A DNA stretch of 64,000 nucleotides from Kaistella carnis (lineage in GTDB: Bacteria > Bacteroidota > Bacteroidia > Flavobacteriales > Weeksellaceae), in assembly GCF_003860585.1 (NCBI RefSeq), contig NZ_CP034159.1, positions 1,984,001 through 2,048,000 on the forward strand. The letters run 5' to 3'. The translations under genes and the position numbers were made by a program. Below are positions 43,418-52,215 of this stretch, in pieces. The notes beneath the pieces were generated by a model. That model saw nothing but the letters and a program-made list of their open reading frames with translations, did no database searches and was not told the DNA's origin. The stretch's first letter is position 1. Every line of letters begins with the position of its first letter.

Positions 43418-43503
43418 AAATGTTACGCAAAAAGTAAGTTATAAGTAGGTGTAAGTAAGAAAGTTAAGTCGGGCGACTTTTCTTAATTAGGTCGTTTGTA
43501 GTG

Positions 43504-43533
43504 CAAATCTACGTTTATTTTTTAATTATGCAA
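43504..43533 (-). promoter_or_regulatory. promoter for rho
   Basis: On the minus strand: TTG (complement at 43531-43533), 19-nt spacer, TAGATTTG (43504-43511). It predicts an 80-nt leader before the rho ATG at 43417, room for Rho autoregulation. Confidence 0.6.
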
Positions 43534-43544
43534 AAAATTATTAT

Positions 43545-43552
43545 TATTTTTG
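43545..43552 (+). promoter_or_regulatory. -7 element for the DUF4293 gene
   Basis: TATTTTTG, 18 nt before ATG 43571, close to the divergent rho promoter. Confidence 0.45.
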
Positions 43553-43570
43553 TACGCAGATTACAGTAAT

Positions 43571-43960
43571 ATGTTGCAGAGAATACAGACCGTTTGGATA
43601 TTTTTAGCGATTTTGGGAGCCGTGTTCCTATTCGTGACTGGACAGGATTTTTCCCTGTTTGGTCCGGTTCCTTTTATATCAATTACCTGTGTTGCACTTG
43701 TATTATTTGGGTTCATCAGTATATTAAGTTACAAAGAACGTAAAAGACAAATTTTGCTGAATAACATCAGCCTTATTATAAACGCTTTGTTGCTCGGTTT
43801 ATTGGCGTACTGGTTACTCACCTTACCCGGAGGAATGAATTTTCCTGAGAAGGGTATTGAGCCACTATTTCCCTTACTATCGATAGTTTGTTTGCTTATT
43901 GCAAACGTATTTATTCGAAAAGACGAAAGGCTCGTAAAATCTGTAGACAGACTCCGCTAA
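43571..43960 (+). CDS. DUF4293 family membrane protein
   Basis: 129 residues from ATG 43571 (MLQRIQTVWIFLA); an upstream GTG-like start at 43550 lies in the promoter. Four transmembrane helices at about 7-25, 35-50, 68-85 and 97-112. The start MLQRIQT and the overall four-helix plan are those of DUF4293, small inner-membrane proteins of Bacteroidota with no known function. Its position opposite rho is common in relatives as I recall. A terminator with a UUCG loop follows. Confidence 0.85.
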   Translation: MLQRIQTVWIFLAILGAVFLFVTGQDFSLFGPVPFISITCVALVLFGFISILSYKERKRQILLNNISLIINALLLGLLAYWLLTLPGGMNFPEKGIEPLFPLLSIVCLLIANVFIRKDERLVKSVDRLR

Positions 43961-43986
43961 ACGTACAACGATTTTTTTTGAGTGAG

Positions 43987-44013
43987 ACAGTTCCTTCGGG
44001 AGCTGTTTTTTTT
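43987..44013 (+). terminator. intrinsic terminator with UUCG loop after DUF4293 gene
   Basis: Stem ACAGTTCC (43987-43994) / GGAGCTGT (43999-44006) with one G-U pair and a C(TTCG)G loop, then a T run. Confidence 0.9.
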
Positions 44014-44055
44014 ATGTCATTTAATAGAATTATATATCTTTAACAAAAATTACCA

Positions 44056-44979
44056 ATGCCAAAAATCTCAATGATCATTGCGCTCCTCTGCGTTACTTTA
44101 TTTTCTGCGCAAGAAGTTTCTAAACAAAGAGTTACTGATGTTCTTTCTACTTTAGCTTCCGATGAAATGAAAGGTCGCGAAATCGGAACACCCGAAAACG
44201 ATTCTGCTGCAATCTACATCGCCAAACGTTTTGAAGAGAATAATTTGGATTACTGTACAGGAAACTCTTTTTTGGTTCCTTTTGATTATAAAGGTAAAAC
44301 AGTGTATAATGTATGTGGAATTAAAAAAGGAAAAAGCGAAAAAACTTTAGCTTTTACGGCTCATTTTGATCATATCGGAACTACAGATCAACCGGGCGAT
44401 AAGGTTTTTAATGGCGCAGATGATAACGCAAGCGGTGTTACTGCCGTGATCGGTTTGGCAGATTTCTTTAAAACAAATAAACCTGAATTTTCAATGATGT
44501 TTATCGCCTTTAATGGAGAAGAGAAAGGAATGAAAGGATCAAAAGCTATTTCAAACATAGAAAATTTGCAAACACAATATCAAAACATTTCAGCTTTATT
44601 TAACTTTGAAATGTTGGCTACCGTTTCAAAATTCGGACCCAATGCTTTATATATGACAGGTGATGAATTCTCCGATCTTGATGAACTTTTTAACGCAAAA
44701 GCGGAGAATGGACTGAAAATAAATCCCGATCCTTACATAGGTCAACAACTTTTTTACAGATCAGATAATGTGAGCTTCGTAAAAAAGAAAGTAATTGCCC
44801 ACTCTTTTTCCACTGTTGATATGAACTCTGCTTCCCATTACCATCAATTAAACGATGATGTAGATATTGTAGATTTTGATAATTTGACCCAGATCATTAA
44901 TAATCTTGGAAAGACGTTTCAAAAATTAACACCGAAGAACTTTGCACCAAAGTATAATGAAACGGTTAATTACAATTAA
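44056..44979 (+). CDS. M28 family metallopeptidase (exported)
   Basis: 307 residues. Short signal peptide MPKISMIIALLCVTLFSAQ. The M28 zinc site is readable: AFTAHFDHIGT (first His), FNGADDNASGVTAVI (bridging Asp), FNGEEKGMKGSKAI (catalytic and binding Glu), VDMNSASHYHQLNDD (later ligands). These enzymes are di-zinc aminopeptidases or carboxypeptidases. It stands alone before the ABC exporter gene, 48 bp away. No T9SS C-terminal signal is visible, so periplasmic location is more likely than secretion. Confidence 0.9.
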   Translation: MPKISMIIALLCVTLFSAQEVSKQRVTDVLSTLASDEMKGREIGTPENDSAAIYIAKRFEENNLDYCTGNSFLVPFDYKGKTVYNVCGIKKGKSEKTLAFTAHFDHIGTTDQPGDKVFNGADDNASGVTAVIGLADFFKTNKPEFSMMFIAFNGEEKGMKGSKAISNIENLQTQYQNISALFNFEMLATVSKFGPNALYMTGDEFSDLDELFNAKAENGLKINPDPYIGQQLFYRSDNVSFVKKKVIAHSFSTVDMNSASHYHQLNDDVDIVDFDNLTQIINNLGKTFQKLTPKNFAPKYNETVNYN

Positions 44980-45002
44980 ATAAACAACAACTCAAAATTC
45001 CT

Positions 45003-45010
45003 TAATTTTG
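45003..45010 (+). promoter_or_regulatory. -7 element for the MsbA-like ABC exporter gene
   Basis: TAATTTTG, 17 nt before ATG 45028. Confidence 0.45.
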
Positions 45011-45027
45011 CGCCTTAAATTTCCTGA

Positions 45028-46866
45028 ATGAAACCTTTCCAAAGAATACTTTATTTCGCCAAACCCCATCAAAAATATCTATTTGCGAGTATGTTTTGCA
45101 ACATTATGTACTCTGTTTTGAATATTTTTTCGGTCGCCACCATGCTGCCTATTTTAGGTTTAATGTTTGGAACAGTAGAAAAAGTTGACACGTCAAAACC
45201 ACCGGTAAATACGGGGCGAATCGTCGATTTTTTTGGATATGCAAAAGACTGGGCGTATTACAGCATTCAGATCAAGATTGATCAGCACGGTGCTGTACAG
45301 GTTTTAGCTATACTTTGTGCCATCACCGCCGCGGCCTTTTTACTGAGAAATTTGTTTCGATATTTAGGCTCCTATCTTCTGGTAAATTATCGCGTAGGTA
45401 TTACAAAAGATTTGCGAACTGCGATGTATGATAAGTTTTTGAAACTGCCGGTTTCATTTTTTACTGAAAAGCGAAAAGGTGATATGATGTCCAGGATTTC
45501 CAATGACATCGGAGGGGTCGAAGGAGGAATTATGGGAAGTTTGGTGGATGTGATCAATGCGCCTTTTATGATCATCACCTCATTAATTACGTTATTTATT
45601 CTATCTCCACAGCTGACACTTTTCTCATTACTCGTTTTTCCGGTCATGGGTGGATTAATTTCATGGGTTGGAAAGAGCCTGAAAAGACAAGCAACAGCGG
45701 CACAGGAGGAGTTGGGGAATTTATTTTCTTTGGTTGATGAAACCTTAAAATCGTCAAAGGTCATTAAAATTTTCAACGCAGATAAAATCCTGAAGAACAG
45801 ATTCAACACCACTACAAATAACTGGCAGAAATACGCCATCGGAATGAGTCGCCGCCGGGAAATGGCCTCACCGATGAGTGAGTTTCTAGGCTCGGTTACC
45901 ATCTTAATTATCACCTGGTTTGCCGGCGTTCAAATTTTAACAGAACAAACCATGGAACCTGAAACCTTTCTAGTTTTCATCGGTATGTTTTTCCAGATTT
46001 TAGATCCTTCGAAAAAATTAGCGAGTGCTATTTCTAATATTCAAGGAGGAATGGCGAGTTTAGACCGTGTAGCGGAAGTTTTAGATTATGATTTAAAAAT
46101 TGATGAAGTAGAAAATCCGATTCCTATTTCAACTTTAAAATCTAAAATTGAATTTAAGAATATTGGATTTTTCTATGATAAAGACAATGTAATTTTAAAG
46201 AATTTTAACCTGACAATTCCAAAAGGAAAAACCATTGCACTTGTTGGTCAATCAGGTTCCGGGAAGACAACGATTGCTAATTTACTTGCCCGATTTTACG
46301 ATGTTTCTGAAGGAGATATTTTAGTTGATGGTGAAAATATTAAAAATTTAAAAGTGACCGATTACCGAAATCTTTTGGGAATGGTGACGCAGGAATCTGT
46401 TTTATTTAATGATTCGGTTTTCAATAATATTCTCATGGGGAAACCCGATGCTACGGAAGAAGAAGTAATGGCGGCCGCGAAAATTGCCAACGCTCATGAA
46501 TTCATTGATCATCTCCCGGAAAAATATTACACCAACATCGGTGATGACGGAAACAAACTTTCGGGCGGACAAAAACAAAGAGTTTCTATTGCGAGAGCAG
46601 TTCTAAAAAATCCACCGATTATGATTCTGGATGAAGCAACTTCTGCTTTGGATACCGAAAGCGAAAGATTTGTTCAGGATGCTTTAGAAAGAATGATGGA
46701 AAATCGGACTTCACTTGTGATTGCGCACCGTCTTTCAACCATTCAAAAAGCAGATTGGATTGTGGTTATGGAACGTGGGATTATTGTAGAGCAGGGAACG
46801 CATCAGGAATTATTCGAGCAAAAAGGAATGTACCGACGATTGGTTGAATTGCAAAATTTTGGGTAA
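45028..46866 (+). CDS. ABC transporter, fused permease and ATPase (MsbA-like)
   Basis: 612 residues. N-terminal six-helix type IV exporter domain (about 15-330, with KLPVSFFTEKRKGDMMSRISND, the coupling-helix region) followed by the ATPase: ALVGQSGSGKTTIANLLARF (Walker A, about 407), Q-loop VTQESVLFND, signature KLSGGQKQRVSIARA (about 509), IMILDEATSALD (Walker B, about 530) and the H-loop IAHRLSTI. Works as a homodimer exporting lipids or other hydrophobic compounds across the inner membrane. MsbA-like but not assignable to lipid A with certainty. A small membrane protein gene follows 2 bp later. Confidence 0.93.
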   Translation: MKPFQRILYFAKPHQKYLFASMFCNIMYSVLNIFSVATMLPILGLMFGTVEKVDTSKPPVNTGRIVDFFGYAKDWAYYSIQIKIDQHGAVQVLAILCAITAAAFLLRNLFRYLGSYLLVNYRVGITKDLRTAMYDKFLKLPVSFFTEKRKGDMMSRISNDIGGVEGGIMGSLVDVINAPFMIITSLITLFILSPQLTLFSLLVFPVMGGLISWVGKSLKRQATAAQEELGNLFSLVDETLKSSKVIKIFNADKILKNRFNTTTNNWQKYAIGMSRRREMASPMSEFLGSVTILIITWFAGVQILTEQTMEPETFLVFIGMFFQILDPSKKLASAISNIQGGMASLDRVAEVLDYDLKIDEVENPIPISTLKSKIEFKNIGFFYDKDNVILKNFNLTIPKGKTIALVGQSGSGKTTIANLLARFYDVSEGDILVDGENIKNLKVTDYRNLLGMVTQESVLFNDSVFNNILMGKPDATEEEVMAAAKIANAHEFIDHLPEKYYTNIGDDGNKLSGGQKQRVSIARAVLKNPPIMILDEATSALDTESERFVQDALERMMENRTSLVIAHRLSTIQKADWIVVMERGIIVEQGTHQELFEQKGMYRRLVELQNFG

Positions 46867-46868
46867 AC

Positions 46869-47192
46869 ATGACTGAAGAAATTTATAACGAAAAAGAAAA
46901 ACTAATTCAAAACCGGTTAAAAAAAATTTCGAACAGAAAGTATCAAGTAATCTGGGCGATTTTTGTAACGCTAGTTTCTCCATTCATCATTCCTTTTGTC
47001 CGTCTTCGTAGAATGGAAAAAACTTTCGGGGAAATGTTTGGATATTGGAATGCTGTAATGATTTTTTTAGTTGCTCTAATTTTCCTAATGTCGATCGTTT
47101 TATACCAAGTTATCGACAAGATGAAAAGAGATAAATTTGACGCAGAGTCTGAATTAATGTTCCTAAAAAAAGAGTTTTCCAGCAACAAATAG
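46869..47192 (+). CDS. small two-helix membrane protein, coupled to the ABC exporter
   Basis: 107 residues. A charged N-terminal helix (TEEIYNEKEKLIQNRLKKIS) precedes two transmembrane segments (about 24-43 and 60-78) and a basic/acidic coiled tail (QVIDKMKRDKFDAESELMFLKK). No family recognised. It begins 2 bp after the exporter stop, so it is very likely translated with it and may be an accessory subunit. Followed by 267 bp without a gene. Confidence 0.65.
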   Translation: MTEEIYNEKEKLIQNRLKKISNRKYQVIWAIFVTLVSPFIIPFVRLRRMEKTFGEMFGYWNAVMIFLVALIFLMSIVLYQVIDKMKRDKFDAESELMFLKKEFSSNK

Positions 47193-47412
47193 TTGTTCAT
47201 ATTTGATTTCCTATTTATAGCATCTAGATGATATTTTTGGACCAAAATTTTTCCACAGCGAAAATCACCAAACTTCACACTTCACAACACAAAATATCGA
47301 TCCAACTAAACGAATTTCCCACCACAATTTCGGCGATACTTTCCGGTTTCAAACCTAAGAGATAAAAAGGAGAACTATTAAATCAAAATATTTTAAATTG
47401 AATTTCATCACC

Positions 47413-47459
47413 AAATCAACTCATCATCAAATCAACTCATCAGCAAATTAGCAAATTTG
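47413..47459. repeat. short 16-bp direct repeat next to mutS
   Basis: AAATCAACTCATCA occurs at 47413-47426 and 47429-47442 (period 16), followed by AAATTAGCAAATT reaching the mutS stop. The rest of the gap (47193-47412) shows no gene or hairpin that I trust. Confidence 0.6.
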
Positions 47460-50045
47460 CTATCTCCCAATCATCTTTTTAATAGAATTCAGTTTCATCA
47501 ACGCTTCAATCGGCGTCAAAGTATTGATGTCCATTTTCAATAATTCCTCGCGGATATTTTCTAAAACAGGATCATCCAATTGAAAGAAAGAAAGTTGCAG
47601 ACTTTCGTCCGTAATGGCTTTTGCGGAATCTTTGGACCCGCTGTGTGAACGGCTTTTTTCTAAAGTTTTCAAAACTTCGTTTGCACGATTTACAACTTTC
47701 GCAGGCATTCCCGCCAACTTCGCCACGTGAATACCGAAACTGTGTTCACTTCCGCCAGACAATAATTTTCTTAAAAATATAATGCTTCCTTTATGTTCCT
47801 GAATCGAAACGTGGAAGTTTTTAATTCTTTCAAAATTCACCGTCATTTCATTGAGTTCATGATAATGTGTAGCAAATAAAGTCTTCGCCTGCGTCGGATG
47901 TTGATGCAGATATTCCGCAATCGCCCAAGCAATAGAAACTCCGTCGTAGGTGGAAGTTCCTCGACCGATTTCGTCTAAAAGAATCAAACTTCTTTCAGAA
48001 ATATTATTCAGGATATTTGCGGCTTCATTCATTTCTACCATGAACGTTGATTCGCCTGAAGAAATATTATCGGTCGCGCCAACTCTTGTAAATATTTTAT
48101 CTAAAACTCCGATTTCAGCATGTTTTGCAGGAACAAAACTACCGATTTGAGCCATTAAACAAATGATTGCTGTCTGTCTTAAAATCGCCGATTTACCTGC
48201 CATATTCGGACCGGTCACCATAATAATCTGTTGCGAATCTTTGGATAAAAACAAATCATTCGGAATGTATTTTTCACCCAATGGCAAAGCATTTTCAATA
48301 ATAGGATGACGCGCTTCTTTCAGATCGATTTCAAAACCGTCATTTAAAACTGGTTTTGTATAAGATTCAGAAACGGCGAGTTCAGACAATCCAACGCCAC
48401 AATCGAGTTCAGCAATAATTTTAGAATTCTCTTGAATTTGATCGATGTAAATCATCACATTTTCACAAACTTGCCGGTACAACAAATGTTCGATTTTTGA
48501 AATTTTTTCTTCCGCGCCGAGAATTTGTTCTTCGTATTCTTTCAGTTCTTCGGTGATATATCTTTCAGCATTCACGAGAGTTTGCTTGCGGATCCAATCT
48601 TCGGGAACTTTATCTTTATGAGAATTACGAACTTCAATAAAATACCCGAAAACATTATTAAAGTTAATTTTTAAACTCGTGATTCCGGTACGTTTCACTT
48701 CACGGTCACACATTTCATCCAGGAAGTCTTTTCCTTTCGTTTGAAGTCCGCGCAAATGATCCAGTTCTTCTGAAATTCCGGTTTTAATTACATTTCCTTT
48801 CGAAATATTAACGGGAAGTTCATCATTCAAATAATTAACCAAATATTCAATGAGTTCTTCCAGATTAATTAAAGGCGATAACCAAGTCAAAACCTCATCA
48901 TGTGGCTGAAGCAATTCTTTAATAGTTCGAATGTTGATCAAACTGTGGCGCAGGTATCCGAGTTCTTTCGGTGAGATTTTCTCCGCAGCCAGTTTTCCCA
49001 TCAAACGGTCTAAATCTGAAATGGATTTTAATAATTGTAAAATCTCATATTTAAGGTTCTCTTCTTTATTAAAAAACTCAATGAGATCTAATCTTCTGTT
49101 GATTTCATTGACCGATTTTAAAGGCAAGATCAATCTTCTTCGCAACAATCTTCCTCCCATCGGAGTTGAAGTTTTGTCTATAATATCAAGCAAAGATTTT
49201 CCAGTATGATGACTTGAATAAACGATTTCTAAATTCCGCAACGTAAAATGATCCATCATCAGATAATCATCTTTCGGAATCAGTTTTATTTTGGTAATAT
49301 GCTGCAAAAGTGCGTGATGCGTATCTTCAACTAAATAAGCGAAGATCGCTCCGGCAGCGACAATTCCTAATTTTAAATCTTCAATTCCGAAACCTTTTAA
49401 TGAATTGGTTTTGAAATGATTGGTCAGTTTTTCGTAGGCATAATTGTACTGAAAAGCCCAGTCTTCTAATTTAAAAGAATTGCGGTTTTTCAATTGTGCA
49501 GGAAGTTCGGTTGTTCTTTGATAAATAATTTCACTCGGATCAAAAGTGCCGACGATATGAAGTAATTGCTCGAGATTTCCTTCAGAAGTTAAAAATTCTC
49601 CGGTCGAAACATCAACCAAGGCTAATCCGTATTTCTCTTTTACTTTATGAATAGAAAGTAAAAAGTTATTTTTCTTCGATGTTAAAACCTGCTCGTTGAA
49701 AGTTACGCCTGGAGTTACCAATTCGGTCACGCCGCGTTTTACAATTCCTTTAACCCCTTTCGGATCTTCGAGTTGATCGCAGATTGCCACACGAAGTCCG
49801 GCTCTCACGAGTTTCGGCAAATAAGAATCTACGGAATGATGCGGAAAACCGGCGAGTTCGATATGACCTTCACCGTTGGCTCTTTTAGTTAAAACGATTC
49901 CTAAAATCTGCGAAGTTCGAATTGCGTCCGTTCCGAAAGTTTCGTAGAAATCTCCGACTCGAAACAGCAAAAGCGCATCAGGATATTTCGCCTTGATGGT
50001 ATTGTACTGCGTCATTAAAGGAGTTTCTTTTTTTTCTTTTGCCAC
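47460..50045 (-). CDS. mutS: DNA mismatch repair protein MutS
   Basis: 861 residues from a GTG start at 50045 (MAKEKKETPLMTQYN); the first ATG is ten codons later, but the earlier start gives the usual N-terminus. MutS recognises mismatches and signals repair. The mismatch-binding Phe-x-Glu is in GDFYETFG. The ATPase has GPNMAGKSAILRQ (Walker A, about 612), LILLDEIGRGTSTYDG (Walker B), and ATHYHELNEM. Clamp and lever helices lie between. Full length. It diverges from the TrmH-type methyltransferase gene. Confidence 0.97.
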   Translation of the reverse strand: MAKEKKETPLMTQYNTIKAKYPDALLLFRVGDFYETFGTDAIRTSQILGIVLTKRANGEGHIELAGFPHHSVDSYLPKLVRAGLRVAICDQLEDPKGVKGIVKRGVTELVTPGVTFNEQVLTSKKNNFLLSIHKVKEKYGLALVDVSTGEFLTSEGNLEQLLHIVGTFDPSEIIYQRTTELPAQLKNRNSFKLEDWAFQYNYAYEKLTNHFKTNSLKGFGIEDLKLGIVAAGAIFAYLVEDTHHALLQHITKIKLIPKDDYLMMDHFTLRNLEIVYSSHHTGKSLLDIIDKTSTPMGGRLLRRRLILPLKSVNEINRRLDLIEFFNKEENLKYEILQLLKSISDLDRLMGKLAAEKISPKELGYLRHSLINIRTIKELLQPHDEVLTWLSPLINLEELIEYLVNYLNDELPVNISKGNVIKTGISEELDHLRGLQTKGKDFLDEMCDREVKRTGITSLKINFNNVFGYFIEVRNSHKDKVPEDWIRKQTLVNAERYITEELKEYEEQILGAEEKISKIEHLLYRQVCENVMIYIDQIQENSKIIAELDCGVGLSELAVSESYTKPVLNDGFEIDLKEARHPIIENALPLGEKYIPNDLFLSKDSQQIIMVTGPNMAGKSAILRQTAIICLMAQIGSFVPAKHAEIGVLDKIFTRVGATDNISSGESTFMVEMNEAANILNNISERSLILLDEIGRGTSTYDGVSIAWAIAEYLHQHPTQAKTLFATHYHELNEMTVNFERIKNFHVSIQEHKGSIIFLRKLLSGGSEHSFGIHVAKLAGMPAKVVNRANEVLKTLEKSRSHSGSKDSAKAITDESLQLSFFQLDDPVLENIREELLKMDINTLTPIEALMKLNSIKKMIGR

Positions 50046-50096
50046 GGACTTGAGTTTAAAAATTAATTAACTTAAAACAGTAAGATTGAAAAACCT

Positions 50097-50104
50097 TAAT
50101 TTTG
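50097..50104 (+). promoter_or_regulatory. -7 element for the TrmH-type gene
   Basis: TAATTTTG, 14 nt before ATG 50119. It nearly touches the divergent mutS box at 50106-50113. Confidence 0.45.
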
Positions 50105-50105
50105 C

Positions 50106-50113
50106 CAAAAATA
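50106..50113 (-). promoter_or_regulatory. candidate -7 element for mutS
   Basis: TATTTTTG on the minus strand, 60 nt before the mutS start, with a TTG 15 nt further upstream (complement at 50129-50131). Divergent and adjacent to the TrmH-type promoter. Confidence 0.35.
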
Positions 50114-50118
50114 CGAAA

Positions 50119-50652
50119 ATGTCATCCACAAAGAAACTGAAACTCGAAGAATTAGGAAGAATAGATATCGAAACCTTTAAAGAGACCAAAAAAACGCCGC
50201 TTGTTGTGGTTTTAGATAATGTCCGAAGCATGCATAACGTAGGTGCGATTTTCAGAACAGCCGATGCATTCTTAATAGAGAAAGTGGTTTTGTGTGGAAT
50301 TACACCTCAACCACCACATCGCGAGATTCACAAAGCCGCTTTAGGCGCGACAGAAAGTGTAGATTGGGTTTATGAAAAAGACATTGTTGAAGCGTTACAA
50401 AATTTAAAAAAGGAAAACTTTAAAATTGTAGGAATTGAACAAACAACGAGTTCAGAAGTAATCACAGATTATTCAATTAATAAACACGAAAAGTATGCTG
50501 TGGTTTTAGGAAACGAAGTGGATGGCTTAAGCGACGATGCACTTCCGTATTACGACACTTTCCTGGAAATTCCGCAGTTGGGCACGAAACACTCTTTAAA
50601 TGTTTCTGTGTGTGGCGGAATCGTGATGTGGGAATTCTTTAAATCACTTTAG
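50119..50652 (+). CDS. TrmH/SpoU-family RNA 2'-O-methyltransferase
   Basis: 177 residues from ATG 50119; the longer open frame from 50086 runs through the promoter. SPOUT-fold motifs: VVVLDNVRSMHNVGAIFRTADAFL, here truncated (motif 1), VVLGNEVDGLSDDALPYYD (motif 2, AdoMet knot) and IPQLGTKHSLNVSVCGGIVMWEF (motif 3). The family methylates ribose 2'-OH in tRNA or rRNA. The N-terminal substrate-binding domain of RlmB is missing, which fits a short TrmH-type enzyme. Target nucleotide not predictable. Confidence 0.9.
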   Translation: MSSTKKLKLEELGRIDIETFKETKKTPLVVVLDNVRSMHNVGAIFRTADAFLIEKVVLCGITPQPPHREIHKAALGATESVDWVYEKDIVEALQNLKKENFKIVGIEQTTSSEVITDYSINKHEKYAVVLGNEVDGLSDDALPYYDTFLEIPQLGTKHSLNVSVCGGIVMWEFFKSL

Positions 50653-50720
50653 AGTTATAAACCACAAATTCACAAAAGTTGACGTTGAATATATTGCGTA
50701 TACAAGTTCAAAAAACTAAA

Positions 50721-50753
50721 AATCTCTTCCAAAAATGGAAGAGATTATTTTTA
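50721..50753. terminator. bidirectional terminator, TrmH-type gene/RND operon
   Basis: Perfect stem AATCTCTTCCA (50721-50731) / TGGAAGAGATT (50736-50746), loop AAAA, T-rich on both strands. Confidence 0.9.
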
Positions 50754-50771
50754 TAATATTTTAAAGAAAAT

Positions 50772-52181
50772 TTATCTCCAACCACCACCAAGTGCGCGGT
50801 ACAATTCAATTCCAGCATCCAACTTCGAATATTCAGCGTTGGAAATATTCAATTCTGCATTGAGCTTATTTACACTTGCATTGATCACTTCCAGATAGTT
50901 TGCTAAACCGTAGTTTACCAATTCCTGTGAATAGTCAACGGAGTTTTTATAGGCTTCCAATTCTTTTCTCTTCAAACCGATAAAGCGGTCTTGGGACTGA
51001 TACACATTCAATGCATCTGAAACTTCTTTTCCAGCTGTTAAAACCGATCTTCTAAAATTAAGATACGCGATTTCTTTATTTGCCATACTCACCTCATATT
51101 GAGTTTTGATCTGTCTTTTATTTAAAATTGGTTGCGTTAAACCTGCCACTACATTAGCAAAAAGCGAACTGGCACTAAACAGCTGATCGATATCTCCGGA
51201 GGTAATTCCGCCACTTCCAGTCAATCTCAAAGTTGGATAAAACTGAGCTTTCGCCGCGTTCTTTAATTCAAATGCATTCATCAAACGATATTCTGCCGCT
51301 TTTACATCCGGGCGATTTTCCAGCAGATTTGCGGGATAACCTAAGGCTAAACTTACCGGCATCTTTTGCGCATCAATGGTGGTGCGATCTATCGCGTGAG
51401 AAGGTTCACCCATTAAAAGACTTAAGGTGTTTTCCAGCAGGGAAATTTGAACATCAATACTTAGCAACATGGCTTCTGCGTTGAAAACGAGCGCCTGACT
51501 TTGCTGGACTGCCACTTCCGTAAGCGTTCCGGCATCTTTTAAAGCTTGGGTCGTTTCAAGATTTTTATTTCTTAAAACAATCGTTTCATTAATAATTTTC
51601 TTCTGATCATCAAAGGTCAGCAGTTGGTAATAAGCAGAAGCAACTGATGCCACCAAATCACTTTTCACCGCTTGATGTGCGGAAACAGTCCCTAAATAAT
51701 TGGCAAGTTCTGCTTTCTGCTGGGCTTTTAATTTACCCCAAACATCAACTTCCCAACCGACATTTGCCGAGATATCAAATTGATCTCCATATTTTCTTTG
51801 ACCCAGTAACTGTCCGGACTGCGTATTTAAAGATTGCGTTTGAAAGGTGTAATTCGGACCCGCTGAGAGCGTTGGCAAATAGGCTGCTTTACTTTGTTTT
51901 AAATAAGAATCTGCCGCAGCAATATTTTGCAATGCGACTCTTACATCCAAATTATTTTCTAAAGCTTTCGCAATATGCTTTTGCAAAACAGGATCGGTAA
52001 AAATTTCTCTCCATGAAACCGTTGCCATACTCGTAGAATCTTTCGGCAACAGATCGGTGCGGAAAAGGTTTTCATCAATGGCTTCACTGGGTCTTTCATA
52101 ATTTTCCCGCGTCATACATGAAGTAAGAACGAACGCTGAAAACAAAACTGAAAGTATTTTTATATTGAAGTATTTATTCAT
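50772..52181 (-). CDS. RND efflux outer-membrane factor lipoprotein (OprM/TolC type)
   Basis: 469 residues from ATG 52181 (MNKYFNIKIL); an earlier ATG at 52196 adds five residues. Lipobox LTSC gives an N-terminal lipid anchor. Two repeated outer-membrane efflux domains with long coiled helices (DVRVALQNIAAADSYLKQSK; GWEVDVWGKLKAQQKAELANYLG) and paired barrel strands follow. It forms the trimeric exit duct for the pump. Third gene of the minus-strand operon after the membrane fusion protein and the RND pump, 34 bp downstream of the pump stop. Confidence 0.93.
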   Translation of the reverse strand: MNKYFNIKILSVLFSAFVLTSCMTRENYERPSEAIDENLFRTDLLPKDSTSMATVSWREIFTDPVLQKHIAKALENNLDVRVALQNIAAADSYLKQSKAAYLPTLSAGPNYTFQTQSLNTQSGQLLGQRKYGDQFDISANVGWEVDVWGKLKAQQKAELANYLGTVSAHQAVKSDLVASVASAYYQLLTFDDQKKIINETIVLRNKNLETTQALKDAGTLTEVAVQQSQALVFNAEAMLLSIDVQISLLENTLSLLMGEPSHAIDRTTIDAQKMPVSLALGYPANLLENRPDVKAAEYRLMNAFELKNAAKAQFYPTLRLTGSGGITSGDIDQLFSASSLFANVVAGLTQPILNKRQIKTQYEVSMANKEIAYLNFRRSVLTAGKEVSDALNVYQSQDRFIGLKRKELEAYKNSVDYSQELVNYGLANYLEVINASVNKLNAELNISNAEYSKLDAGIELYRALGGGWR

Positions 52182-52215
52182 TTTTTTAATTTTCATAAAA
52201 GTTTCTAACTTTCAA

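Noticed and set aside
45387..45914. 175-codon minus-strand frame inside the ABC exporter gene
   Set aside because: Antisense shadow of the permease domain.
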